From Sphingomonas oryzagri (GTDB lineage: Bacteria; Pseudomonadota; Alphaproteobacteria; Sphingomonadales; Sphingomonadaceae): a stretch of DNA of 64,000 nt. Positions within the stretch are counted from its first letter, which is position 1, and each line of letters begins with the position of its first letter. The stretch is from NCBI RefSeq assembly GCF_029906645.1, contig NZ_JARYGZ010000003.1, forward strand, positions 1 through 64,000, written 5' to 3'. Positions 43,146 through 50,120 of the stretch are shown here, piece after piece. The notes beneath the pieces are model-generated. The model made no database searches. It was not told where the DNA came from and saw only the letters and a program-made list of their open reading frames with translations. The translations under genes were made by a program, and so were the position numbers.

Positions 43146-43424
43146 TCAGCGCGGCCACCCAGTGGAGTTATCCGAGCTGCCGTAACTCGACCTCTGGCGG
43201 CTCTGCGCCGAGTAGGGATCGACGGTTCCCTCCCGTCCCGTATAGGGGTTCACGTTCGGGCGGCTGCTCCAGTTGTCGAAAGCATTGCCGTTCGGGTTGG
43301 TCTGCATATGCGGCGCGACATAGGTGCCATCGCTACGCGTATAGCCGCGAACCTCATGCGCATACTGCGCGAACGCAGGAGTAGCTGCCAGCACCAGGCC
43401 GACAGCAAGCATCTTGATTTTCAT
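43146..43424 (-). CDS. Small secreted protein, unknown function
   Basis: The 92-residue protein has a clear signal peptide (MKIKMLAVGLVLAATPAFAQ) and a polar mature part rich in Gly, Asn, Ser and Tyr (GYTRSDGTYVAPHMQTNPNG, SSYGSSDNSTGWPR). The HEVRGYTRSDGTYVAPHxQTNPN pattern is common in small phage or environmental proteins of unknown role. An AGGGG site precedes the ATG. It is convergent with the HIRAN gene. Confidence 0.8.
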   Translation of the reverse strand: MKIKMLAVGLVLAATPAFAQYAHEVRGYTRSDGTYVAPHMQTNPNGNAFDNWSSRPNVNPYTGREGTVDPYSAQSRQRSSYGSSDNSTGWPR

Positions 43425-43481
43425 GGTCCATCCCCTGTTGAGCCGCACGAGTCGGCGGACCTCAATATCACAGGGTAAGGA

Positions 43482-43781
43482 TCAGCGGCCAGCCGCCGGA
43501 CAGGTGAACGGCAGCACCATGCCGTGATCGGACGCCCACCGGCACATCGCAGCGACCTGCCCCCATCCGCGCTTGCCCCACGCCTCGACTTCGCTGCCAT
43601 AGGCGGCCGATGCGTGATCATCGGTGATCGCCGCGTCCGGCATCACCGGCTCGGGCTCGACCTTAAGCGCCGTGACAGGCGGCGGGAAGAACGCGATCCG
43701 GGTGCTGCTGGCGCCACCGCACGCAGTTAGCGGCGCGAGTAGCAGCGCCAGTGCTGCCGGCCGGAGCCTTCTGAGACGCAT
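43482..43781 (-). CDS. Outer-membrane spanin lipoprotein (Rz1-like)
   Basis: The 99-residue frame starts with a lipoprotein signal (RLRPAALALLLAPLTAC) whose lipobox LTAC marks Cys21 for acylation, followed by a Pro/Val-rich stretch (FFPPPVTALKVEPEPV). It begins inside the Rz-like gene in another frame, overlapping 119 bases. Nesting within an inner-membrane spanin gene is diagnostic for Rz/Rz1. The C-terminal part (residues 60-99) is longer than classic Rz1. Confidence 0.8.
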   Translation of the reverse strand: MRLRRLRPAALALLLAPLTACGGASSTRIAFFPPPVTALKVEPEPVMPDAAITDDHASAAYGSEVEAWGKRGWGQVAAMCRWASDHGMVLPFTCPAAGR

Positions 43782-44109
43782 CGTCCTGTTCCTTCTGCTC
43801 GACCACCGACTGCGCGGCGGTGACGGCGATCGCCACCGCTTGGTTGGAGTTGATGTCGTCATTCGCCTTGCTCGCCGCGATCTGCGCATCCTTCTCCTGC
43901 AGCGCGGCCTTCTGCTGCACGGTCTGGTCGCGCAGGCCGACCACATAGCGGGTGAAGCCGATCGTCGCGGCGAGCGCGATCGCGAGAGCGATCAGCGCCA
44001 GCAGCACCGCCGCTGCGATCGCCGCCCAGCGGCCGAGCCGCTGCGCTTCCTCGCCGTGCATCCCGCGCCGGATCAGAGCTCCCGCGACCCAAGTAGCAAG
44101 CCAGGTCAT
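43663..44109 (-). CDS. Inner-membrane spanin (Rz-like)
   Basis: The 148-residue protein has one transmembrane helix (AAIAAAVLLALIALAIALAATI, about 30-51) and a long periplasmic helix (LRDQTVQQKAALQEKDAQIA) that would form the spanin coiled coil. The start at 44109 overlaps the holin stop by four bases. With the nested lipoprotein it should fuse inner and outer membranes at lysis. Confidence 0.8.
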   Translation of the reverse strand: MTWLATWVAGALIRRGMHGEEAQRLGRWAAIAAAVLLALIALAIALAATIGFTRYVVGLRDQTVQQKAALQEKDAQIAASKANDDINSNQAVAIAVTAAQSVVEQKEQDDASQKAPAGSTGAATRAANCVRWRQQHPDRVLPAACHGA

Positions 44110-44405
44110 GGCACCCTCCTGCGCGCGACGAGATCGATGATCTTGCTGCTCAGCCACACGGTCCCGACACCCACGGCGAGGTTATTCCAGGTCTGGATGA
44201 TCGAGCCGCGCGTTTCCGGCGATACATTCACATCGTGATTCAGCACGAAGAAGGTGACGATCGCGAAGGCCGTCAGCACCGCCAGCGAGAAGCCGGCGAT
44301 GATGGCGACGAGCAGCGGGTGAGTCTCGCCGGCATCGAGGGGCGGCGTGACGTTCACCGTCTCGGCCTTCTCGATCGGGGCGATCGGCGTGGGGGAATCG
44401 GTCAT
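44106..44405 (-). CDS. Holin-like membrane protein
   Basis: The 99-residue protein has two hydrophobic helices (LLVAIIAGFSLAVLTAFAI near 31-54, and LAVGVGTVWLSSKIIDLV near 77-93) and a basic tail (ARRRVP). It overlaps both the endolysin before it and the spanin after it by four bases. Position in the cassette and topology support a holin; no strict family match was recognised. Confidence 0.72.
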   Translation of the reverse strand: MTDSPTPIAPIEKAETVNVTPPLDAGETHPLLVAIIAGFSLAVLTAFAIVTFFVLNHDVNVSPETRGSIIQTWNNLAVGVGTVWLSSKIIDLVARRRVP

Positions 44406-44956
44406 GCAGCCTCCAACACGCGGTTGAGGAACCAGCCCCAGCCGAACCGCTCCTGGCTGGGCTTGCGGGCGATGATGTCGAGATAGCGCGCGCCCTGCTG
44501 CGCATTCACGGCGCAGAGCAGCACGTCTTCCCACCGCTCGTTCGCGCGGCGCTTCTGGCACCCGGCGAGTGCGAAGTCGCTCTTCGCGCCGAAATTGCCG
44601 TCGACGCGGGCGAGATCAGGCCAGTCGGCGCCCTGGTTGTTCAGCGCGTTGAGCGCCATCTGCAGCATCATCACGCCCTGCGGCGCGCCCATGTTGACGC
44701 CGGTATCCAGCGCCTCGGCCGCGAGCCGCGGCGAGCGCTTCGCCAGCAGGTCGATCCCCGGCACGACGACGAAATCCTGCCAGTAGATCTCGCGCGCCGT
44801 CGCCAGCGGCAGCACCCTCATGTCGCCGGTGTAGCCATGCTGGCGGGCTTTCGCCTGCGTGATGCCGTAGCGCGTCGGTCCGCCGCCGTCGGCGGGGTCA
44901 TCGACATAGCCGCCCTCGCGCTGCACCAGCGCGTCGATCATCTGGTCGATCGTCAT
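44402..44956 (-). CDS. GH108-family endolysin (N-acetylmuramidase)
   Basis: The 184-residue enzyme has the family motif REGGYVDDPADGGGPTRYGIT with the catalytic Glu at about 14, then the peptidoglycan-binding C-terminal region (ALNNQGADWPDLARVDGNFG). It would cleave the glycan strands of peptidoglycan. The start overlaps the end of the upstream membrane protein gene by four bases. Relatives also act in protein secretion (secretion activator proteins). Confidence 0.92.
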   Translation of the reverse strand: MTIDQMIDALVQREGGYVDDPADGGGPTRYGITQAKARQHGYTGDMRVLPLATAREIYWQDFVVVPGIDLLAKRSPRLAAEALDTGVNMGAPQGVMMLQMALNALNNQGADWPDLARVDGNFGAKSDFALAGCQKRRANERWEDVLLCAVNAQQGARYLDIIARKPSQERFGWGWFLNRVLEAA

Positions 44957-45375
44957 GCCGCTTCCTCGTCGAGTGTGATGGTATCGAGCGCGTCCATCGC
45001 CGCCCGGATCTCTGCAGTAGGAACAACCGGCAACGGAAAGGCCGCCTTCAGCAGCTCCTCCGCCCGCGTCAGCGAAGCATTGCCCGGATCGACGCGGCGC
45101 AGCTCGGCGGCCACGATCTCGAACGCCGCCCGGAGCGCCCAATTCTCTTTTGCCCGCTGCGCGTCCGAGCGCTCGACCCTTTCGAGCCTGCCCTCAATCG
45201 CAGAGAGATATTCGCCCCGACGCTCGTTCAGTTCGGTTTCTTCCTTGGCGATGCGATCTGCGCGGCGGTCGTTCCAGCCGAACAGCCAGCGCACGCCCTG
45301 GCCGAGCACGCCCAGCACCGTGACGATCCCGCCGACGGCACCGGCAGTCGCAAGCTCCGGAGAGACTTCGCTCAC
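44953..45375 (-). CDS. Phage membrane-anchored coiled-coil protein
   Basis: The 140-residue protein starts at a GTG (45375) that overlaps the natural stop of the tail gene frame (GTGA). It has one transmembrane segment (AGAVGGIVTVLGVLGQGVRWL, near 12-32) and a charged coiled coil (RADRIAKEETELNERRGEYL, then RVERSDAQRAKENW). Such proteins often precede the endolysin in lysis cassettes, perhaps as a second holin or antiholin. Function is not certain. Confidence 0.7.
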   Translation of the reverse strand: MSEVSPELATAGAVGGIVTVLGVLGQGVRWLFGWNDRRADRIAKEETELNERRGEYLSAIEGRLERVERSDAQRAKENWALRAAFEIVAAELRRVDPGNASLTRAEELLKAAFPLPVVPTAEIRAAMDALDTITLDEEAA

Positions 45376-46677
45376 ACGCCACCGCTCTGGTAGACCGCGA
45401 GGTCGGTCCCCGATCGTGTCCTGTCCGCACAGGTTGACCTGCAGACTGCCGACCGAGACGCGCTGGCAGCTTTCCAGCCCGAAGCCGACCTGCGCGACGT
45501 TGTTCACCCGCACCGACCCGACCTGCACGTCGGTGACGGGAAGGCCCGAGCTGCGGATCTTGAAGCCATCCTTGCCAGCCGTGTCGATATCGACCGAGCC
45601 GATCTGGATGCCGGTGCAGCCCTTCGAGCGATCGTCGTTGATGTAGAAGGCCGTGTCCGTCGTATCGCGGATCTGCACCTGGCCGATCTGAAGGTCGCTC
45701 GTCGGCATCGCCCCGTTGATACCGTACCACGCCGCCTCGGGCGCGCCCTGGCAGGTGATCAGCATCGCCTGCCCAAAATGCGCCGTAATGCCGCTCGTGG
45801 TGCCGATGTTGACGGCTGAGAAGCGGCCGATGCGAAGGCGGCGCACGCCCGTCCAGAGCGAACCGTGCGCGGCGCAGTTCACGATAGACAGCTCGCCGAT
45901 CTGCGGATCGGTGACGTTGGCCATGCAGAAGCCGAGCGTCTTCGAATTCTGTACCTGCACGCGGCCGATGCGGATTCCCGCGAGATAGCCGGGCGTGACC
46001 AGCATGTCGCCATGGATGCCGAGCAGCGTGAATCGGTTCGGCGCCTGCGAGCGATCATAGGCGGCGAAATTGGCGATGCCGCCGTCGACGATGATCCCGT
46101 CCATGTCGATCGCGCCCGCGATCGAGATACCATCGGCCGCGCCGGTGTAGACGATCCGGGCGTTCTGGCTCAGCGGCCCGCGCAGCATCAGCCCGGCGGG
46201 CGGCGTCCATGTCGACCCGATGAAATAGTCGCGGTCGATATACATCGCCGCGTTGGCGACGACGCAATAGGCGGCGCAGCGCTGGAAGCGGCCGAGATCG
46301 TCCGTTTCCCCGGCGAGCCTGTCGAACGTCGCGACCGGGATCAGCGTCAGCGCCGCCGTCGTTTCGGGGACCGAGATCGGGAACGGCACGAACCCGCCCG
46401 AGCCATCGAAGCCGAACAGCGAGTTCGCCCGCTTCGCGACGCCCGGAAGTGCCGGCCCCTCATCGCCGACCGGCACCTGAATCGCCCGCTGCGTCTCGCG
46501 GCGTAGATACTGGTCGCGCAGGGCGGAACGGTCGAAGCCCTCGTTGTGCTGCTGGGGGAAGAAGCTCTCTTCCACGCCGAAGCTGATCCCGTTCGTGAAC
46601 TCTGGTGCCAGCGCGATATAGAGCGCGGGACCGGCGGCGGGCGGCGTATAGAAGGTGGCCCGCCGCCTGCAGCGCAT
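45372..46677 (-). pseudogene. Tail-spike-like beta-helix protein, frameshifted and 5' truncated
   Basis: About 430 codons encode repeated parallel beta-helix rungs (IGRVQVQNSKTLGFCM, IGELSIVNCAAHGS, IGQVQIRDTTDTAFYI, IGSVDIDTAGKDGFKI), as in phage tail spikes. Near 45408-45411 a CCCC (GGGG on the coding strand) shifts the frame; dropping one base would give an ending DLAVYQSGGV and a stop that overlaps the next gene's start. As written the frame runs on into that gene. The 5' end joins a different virion gene near 46650, so the N-terminal attachment domain is incomplete. Confidence 0.75.
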
Positions 46678-47200
46678 CCTTCGTCGCGTGCTTCGTTTCC
46701 TTGCCGGTCAGCACGTTGTGCAGGTCCTTCGCCGCGGTGACGATACTGTCGCCGGCGGCCTGCAGCGGCGAGATCGTGAAGCCGAACGTCTTCTGTCCGG
46801 TCAGGGAATCCCATGCCGGCTCGATCAGATCCTTCACTAGCGGAATCGGGCCGAGCAGCTGCACGATCATCTTCTTGAAGGCCCACTCCCCCCAGTCCTC
46901 GTCCGGATCAGGGCCCCGCCCGGCGAGCAGATCGGCGAGCACCGGCGGGAGCGCGACCAGGAAGAACGCCCGCGCCGCCAGCTTGGGCAGATTGCGGGTG
47001 CTGCGCTCGCGCACCACCTGCCCGATGTCGCGGCCGAGCGTCCGCTCGCGCTGATAGAAGGCCGAAAAGTAGCTGTAGAACATCGTCAGGAACTTCAGCA
47101 TTTCGCCGTGCTTGCCCGTGCCGCGCTGGACGGCGGCGAGATCCTTCGCGGAGCCCGCGCCCTGCGACAGCCGCACCGCCTTGTCGCCTTCGTAGCGCGC
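46646..47200 (-). pseudogene. Remnant of a large phage virion protein (C-terminal part)
   Basis: About 185 codons keep a helical segment (ARYEGDKAVRLSQGAGS, LKFLTMFYSYFSAFYQRERT, LVALPPVLADLLAGRGPDPDEDWGEWAFKKMI, GPIPLVKDLIEP) typical of the C-terminus of very large internal virion or polyvalent proteins. Its start is missing: just upstream the sequence becomes the antisense of another phage gene. Its end runs out of frame into the tail gene. It is a deletion remnant. Confidence 0.7.
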
Positions 47201-47201
47201 C

Positions 47202-47396
47202 GTGCCGCCGGCCGCGTGGGGCTGCAAGCAGCATTGGTACAAGCTGCCGCAGTATCTGCGGAACAAGATCTGGCGCGCCTACCGGCCCGGCCAGGAGAAC
47301 ACGAAGACGCCCAGCCGCACCTATGTCGAGGTCGCTCGCGAGGTGCAGGACTGGATCGCCGCCAACGTCAACACCGGACAGGGGAGCCTCCTATGA
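47202..47396 (+). pseudogene. 5'-truncated small phage protein
   Basis: The frame ends in a recognisable small phage protein C-terminus (CKQHWYKLPQYLRNKIWRAYRPGQ, then YVEVAREVQDWI). The usual N-terminal zinc-binding half of such proteins is absent, and the upstream bases belong to the head-to-head virion gene. The stop overlaps the next start (ATGA). Confidence 0.65.
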
Positions 47397-47668
47397 TCAG
47401 CACACCCGACGATCAGGCATTCGCGCGCGGCTGGCAGGCCGCCTGGTCGATGTTCGAGGCTGGCGTCGTCATCGAGAAGCCGCACCACTCGCAGGTGCAT
47501 ATGATCTGGTGCGAGGGCGGTCCGGCGCCGCGTCATCTTCACCGGTCGTGGAAGAGCGCCCGCGACGAGGCCGAGCGGCTGGCGAAGGCGAACCCCAGCA
47601 AGCGCTTCCACATCCTCTCCAGCGCGCAGATCTATTCGTTGCCGGTCGTGGAGCGGTCGCATGGCTGA
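47393..47668 (+). CDS. Phage protein, unknown function
   Basis: The 91-residue protein (DDQAFARGWQAAWSMFEAG, then SWKSARDEAERLAKANPSKRFHIL) starts at an ATG overlapping the previous stop with GGGGAGCC upstream. Its second half resembles small phage proteins that contain an ARDEAERLARxNPGxxF pattern. It belongs to the early operon; function unknown. Confidence 0.75.
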   Translation: MISTPDDQAFARGWQAAWSMFEAGVVIEKPHHSQVHMIWCEGGPAPRHLHRSWKSARDEAERLAKANPSKRFHILSSAQIYSLPVVERSHG

Positions 47669-47951
47669 AGCGATCGACTTCCCCGGCTCGAACTTCACCT
47701 TCACCCCGCCGCCGGGCCGCGACGACATCCGCGACCTGCACACGTTCCGACAGCACGACGGGCCGTCGAACGTCTCCTGCTGGCGCTTCACGCCGGAGGA
47801 GCTGGCAGAGGTGAACCGCACCGGTTGCTGCTTCCTCACGGTCATGTCGCACCGCGTGTTCTTCCCTGCCTTCGTCGGCACCGAGGACACCGTGCGCAGC
47901 GTGATCATCGATTACGGCTCAGTCTGGAAGAAGGCGCCGGCCAATGACTGA
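47661..47951 (+). CDS. Phage protein, unknown function
   Basis: The 96-residue protein (DFPGSNFTFTPPPGRDDIRDLH, SCWRFTPEELAEVNRTGCCFLTV) is a small soluble protein of a kind common in siphophage early regions. It overlaps both neighbours by eight bases, showing tight operon packing. No function is known. Confidence 0.75.
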   Translation: MAEAIDFPGSNFTFTPPPGRDDIRDLHTFRQHDGPSNVSCWRFTPEELAEVNRTGCCFLTVMSHRVFFPAFVGTEDTVRSVIIDYGSVWKKAPAND

Positions 47952-48129
47952 GGCTGAGCGCATCCGGTTCGTGGGTGTGGCGATTGAGACCGCATGGAAC
48001 GCGCACCAAGATCTGCCACCGATCGAGATGACCGAGGCGGAGCGGGAATATCTCGCCCGCGCAGCGATGCGCGCAGTGCGCATGGAGGCGGCCAATATGG
48101 TCGACGCTTACAAGGTGCCGGGGCGATGA
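47944..48129 (+). CDS. Small phage protein, unknown function
   Basis: The 61-residue helical protein (MTEAERIRFVGVAIETAWNA, then MTEAEREYLARAAMRAVRME) overlaps both neighbours by 8 and 4 bases. It has an internal MTEAER repeat. Function unknown. Confidence 0.68.
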   Translation: MTEAERIRFVGVAIETAWNAHQDLPPIEMTEAEREYLARAAMRAVRMEAANMVDAYKVPGR

Positions 48130-48371
48130 CAGACAGAGTGTTCTGTTGCGTGCGCGGCTGCACCCGCTTCAGCTACGCCGAAACGTGCGTGAAGCGGTGG
48201 GGCACCGCCAACGTCGTCTTCATTTGCGGGAAGCACTGGCGCCGACTCACGAAGGCGGAACGCCTCGTGTGGTCGCGCCTGCGTCGCCTCGCAAAGAAGA
48301 TCGGGTGGGAATCTCTCGAAGCGCGCCACGATCGCGTGTGGGAAGCCCTCCGCCGCAGGTGCGCGCTATGA
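48126..48371 (+). CDS. Small phage zinc-binding-like protein
   Basis: The 81-residue protein has cysteines in FCCVRGCTRF and a FICGKHWRRLTKAERLVW segment, suggesting a small zinc site (Cys-Cys-Cys-His). The C-terminal half is basic and helical. It overlaps its neighbours by four bases on each side. Function unknown. Confidence 0.72.
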   Translation: MTDRVFCCVRGCTRFSYAETCVKRWGTANVVFICGKHWRRLTKAERLVWSRLRRLAKKIGWESLEARHDRVWEALRRRCAL

Positions 48372-48565
48372 AGACCCTCGTCGCCGCCACCTATGCCGGC
48401 GGGCGCCTGTATGCCGCCGTCGACGAGCGCAAGCCGGCGGGCCACGTCGGCGCGCTCGCGCACAGCGCCTCGATCGCCGCCCTCGTCCCCTTCGCCAGCG
48501 ACGAGCTTGCGAAGGCGGCCATGCTCAAACTCGGCATCGAGCCGAACGCCATCGCGGAGAGGTAG
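48368..48565 (+). CDS. Small phage protein, unknown function
   Basis: The 65-residue protein (KTLVAATYAGGRLYAAVDER, then FASDELAKAAMLKLGI) overlaps the previous stop by four bases and abuts the next start. No family recognised. Confidence 0.65.
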   Translation: MKTLVAATYAGGRLYAAVDERKPAGHVGALAHSASIAALVPFASDELAKAAMLKLGIEPNAIAER

Positions 48566-48748
48566 ATGGGCGAGGCTATCAGCTTCGATCGGATATGGCG
48601 CTGGCGCTGCAATCTGCCCGAGCGGCACGGCACGCGTTGCCGGGTGCTGGCGCGCGGCACGATGAACTCGGCGCTGATCGAGTTTGAGGCGGTGTCAATG
48701 GTCAGCCGCCGAAAGCGGCGGAAGATGCACTCGCCGAGCACTATCTAG
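48566..48748 (+). CDS. Small phage protein with altered C-terminus
   Basis: The 60-residue frame begins GEAISFDRIWRWRCNLPERH and reads CRVLARGTMNSALIEFE, a pattern I associate with short phage proteins. After FE the residues (AVSMVSRRKRRKM) no longer look like the family, and the sequence passes into the integrase region. The end may be a deletion join. Confidence 0.6.
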   Translation: MGEAISFDRIWRWRCNLPERHGTRCRVLARGTMNSALIEFEAVSMVSRRKRRKMHSPSTI

Positions 48749-48801
48749 CCGCGCAGAAGCCCGTCGAGCAGCCTATCGCAGCCGTCTATGTCGAAAAGCT
48801 C

Positions 48802-49869
48802 ATGGCAGATTGGCTGCTGGAGCACGCCGAGAAGCACCTCGCCGACCCCGTCCGCTATGCCAACGGCATCGCGCACTGGCAGGCGTTCTTCCTCGAAGAG
48901 CGCAAAGCCGGCCGCCTGCGTGGACAGCCCACCGTCGCGGACATCAACTCACGGCTGGTCGAGCGCTTCCACGACTGGCGCAAGGCGCAGGGCGTAGGCG
49001 GCCACACGATCAGCCGTGACACCGCCGCGCTGCGCCAGCCCCTCAACTGGGCGTGGAAGAATAACCGAATCGCCTCCGCCCCGTTCGTCCCCGACGTGAA
49101 GGCGCACGAGAAGACAGAGCCGCGCGACCTGGTCTATTCGGTCGAGCAGCTGGCGGCGTTCCTGGAAGCGGGATGGGCGCTCGAAGAGCGTCAGCACATC
49201 CACCTGTTCGCGATGATCATGCTCAGCACGAACGGGCGGGTGGAAGCGGTGCTGGAGCTGGACAGCGTCCAGGTGCAGGACGGCCTGATCTACTTCAACG
49301 CGCCCGGCCGGAAGCAGACGAAGAAGCGCCGCTCGATCGTGCCGATCTGCCCCACGCTCGCGCCATGGCTTGAGGACGTCAACGGCAAGGTCATCCAGTG
49401 GCAGAAGCGGTTCGTCGACCGTGAGACGGGGCTACCCTACTTCAAGCGCCTGCCCGCCGAGAGCATCAAGACGGCGTTCGAGAAGACGCTGATCGCTGCG
49501 AACATCACCGAGCACGCGGTCGACGACGAGGGCAACGCCATATGGTTGCCGCCCCGCGGGCGCCTGGGCGAATCGTCGATGCGTCCGAAGCTCGTCGGGC
49601 TCGGCTCGCCCAACACCCTGCGCCACACCACGAACACGCAGATGCACGCGCGCGGCGTCCCCGAGGCGCAGATCGAGGCGGCGGCCGGCCACCGGGGCGA
49701 GGGCACCAACAAGCGGCACTATCGCCACCTGCGACCTGAGTACCTGCGCCAGTTCATCGACGGCGTCGAATCGCTCTGGGCCGATATCGGCGAGCTGACC
49801 AAGGTGCACCTGCGATACCAGCGCGATACCAAGATCATCGATCTTGGCGCAAAGCGCTTGGGGCGGTGA
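48802..49869 (+). CDS. int: Tyrosine-family site-specific integrase (possibly 5' truncated)
   Basis: The 355-residue protein has a SAM-like core-binding domain (about 10-95) and a catalytic domain. Visible catalytic residues are the first Arg (STNGRVEAVLEL), the LRHTTNT box with Arg and His, a His in AAAGHRGEG and the Tyr in RHYRHL. The position before LRHT is Asn instead of the usual His or Tyr. The frame is open upstream to about 48688 (AEDALAEHYLAAQKPVEQP) without a start codon, so an N-terminal arm-binding domain may be lost. It ends 31 bases from the tRNA, as expected for a tRNA-targeting integrase. Confidence 0.88.
   Translation: MADWLLEHAEKHLADPVRYANGIAHWQAFFLEERKAGRLRGQPTVADINSRLVERFHDWRKAQGVGGHTISRDTAALRQPLNWAWKNNRIASAPFVPDVKAHEKTEPRDLVYSVEQLAAFLEAGWALEERQHIHLFAMIMLSTNGRVEAVLELDSVQVQDGLIYFNAPGRKQTKKRRSIVPICPTLAPWLEDVNGKVIQWQKRFVDRETGLPYFKRLPAESIKTAFEKTLIAANITEHAVDDEGNAIWLPPRGRLGESSMRPKLVGLGSPNTLRHTTNTQMHARGVPEAQIEAAAGHRGEGTNKRHYRHLRPEYLRQFIDGVESLWADIGELTKVHLRYQRDTKIIDLGAKRLGR
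49812..49835 (+). repeat. Right 24-bp repeat inside the integrase 3' end
   Basis: This is the exact copy of 42668-42691, with two GCGATACCA direct units. It encodes integrase residues RYQRDTKI. It lies 63 bases inside attR, comparable to the left copy, supporting an arm-site role. Confidence 0.7.
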
Positions 49870-49898
49870 AAGAAAAACCAACGATTCCCGTCGGTTCG

Positions 49899-49952
49899 AA
49901 TGGTGCCGCTTGCAGGACTCGAACCTGCGACCCCCGCATTACGAATGCGATG
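49899..49952 (-). repeat. attR: tRNA-Thr 3' half supplied by the prophage
   Basis: These 54 bases match attL at 52 positions and include 24 identical bases (49929-49952) over the anticodon arm, the probable crossover. Everything 3' of the crossover in the present tRNA gene came from the phage attP and restores the tRNA. Confidence 0.9.
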
Positions 49953-49976
49953 CTCTACCAGCTGAGCTAAAGCGGC
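49901..49976 (-). tRNA. tRNA-Thr (CGT)
   Basis: The 76-nt minus-strand sequence folds fully: acceptor GCCGCTT with AAGCGGC, anticodon loop TTCGTAA giving CGT, T-arm with TTCGAGT and an encoded CCA. It reads ACG threonine codons. Its 3' half carries the prophage attachment site. Confidence 0.97.
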
Positions 49977-50120
49977 CTGCCGGAGTGCGGCGCCTGTAGC
50001 AGCGCTCCGCGTCGCCCGCAACACCCGTCGCGCAAAGGCTTTACGCTATTTCAACCACGGCGCGTGCATGGTCGGCCATCCGCGCGTTCAGGGGTGCGCG
50101 GCAGCGCTGGAGAGTATCGG

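Larger units (their letters stand above)
42536..49952. mobile_element. Decayed prophage in tRNA-Thr(CGU)
   Basis: A segment of about 7.4 kb lies between two 54-bp repeats of the tRNA-Thr 3' half (42536-42589 and 49899-49952, 52 of 54 identical). The integrase lies next to the intact tRNA. Left part, minus strand: lysis genes and tail remnants; right part, plus strand: small early genes and the integrase. Head, portal, terminase and replication genes are missing, and truncated genes meet near 47200 and 46650, so the prophage is defective. Gene content beyond the lysis cassette is mostly short phage proteins. Confidence 0.92.
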
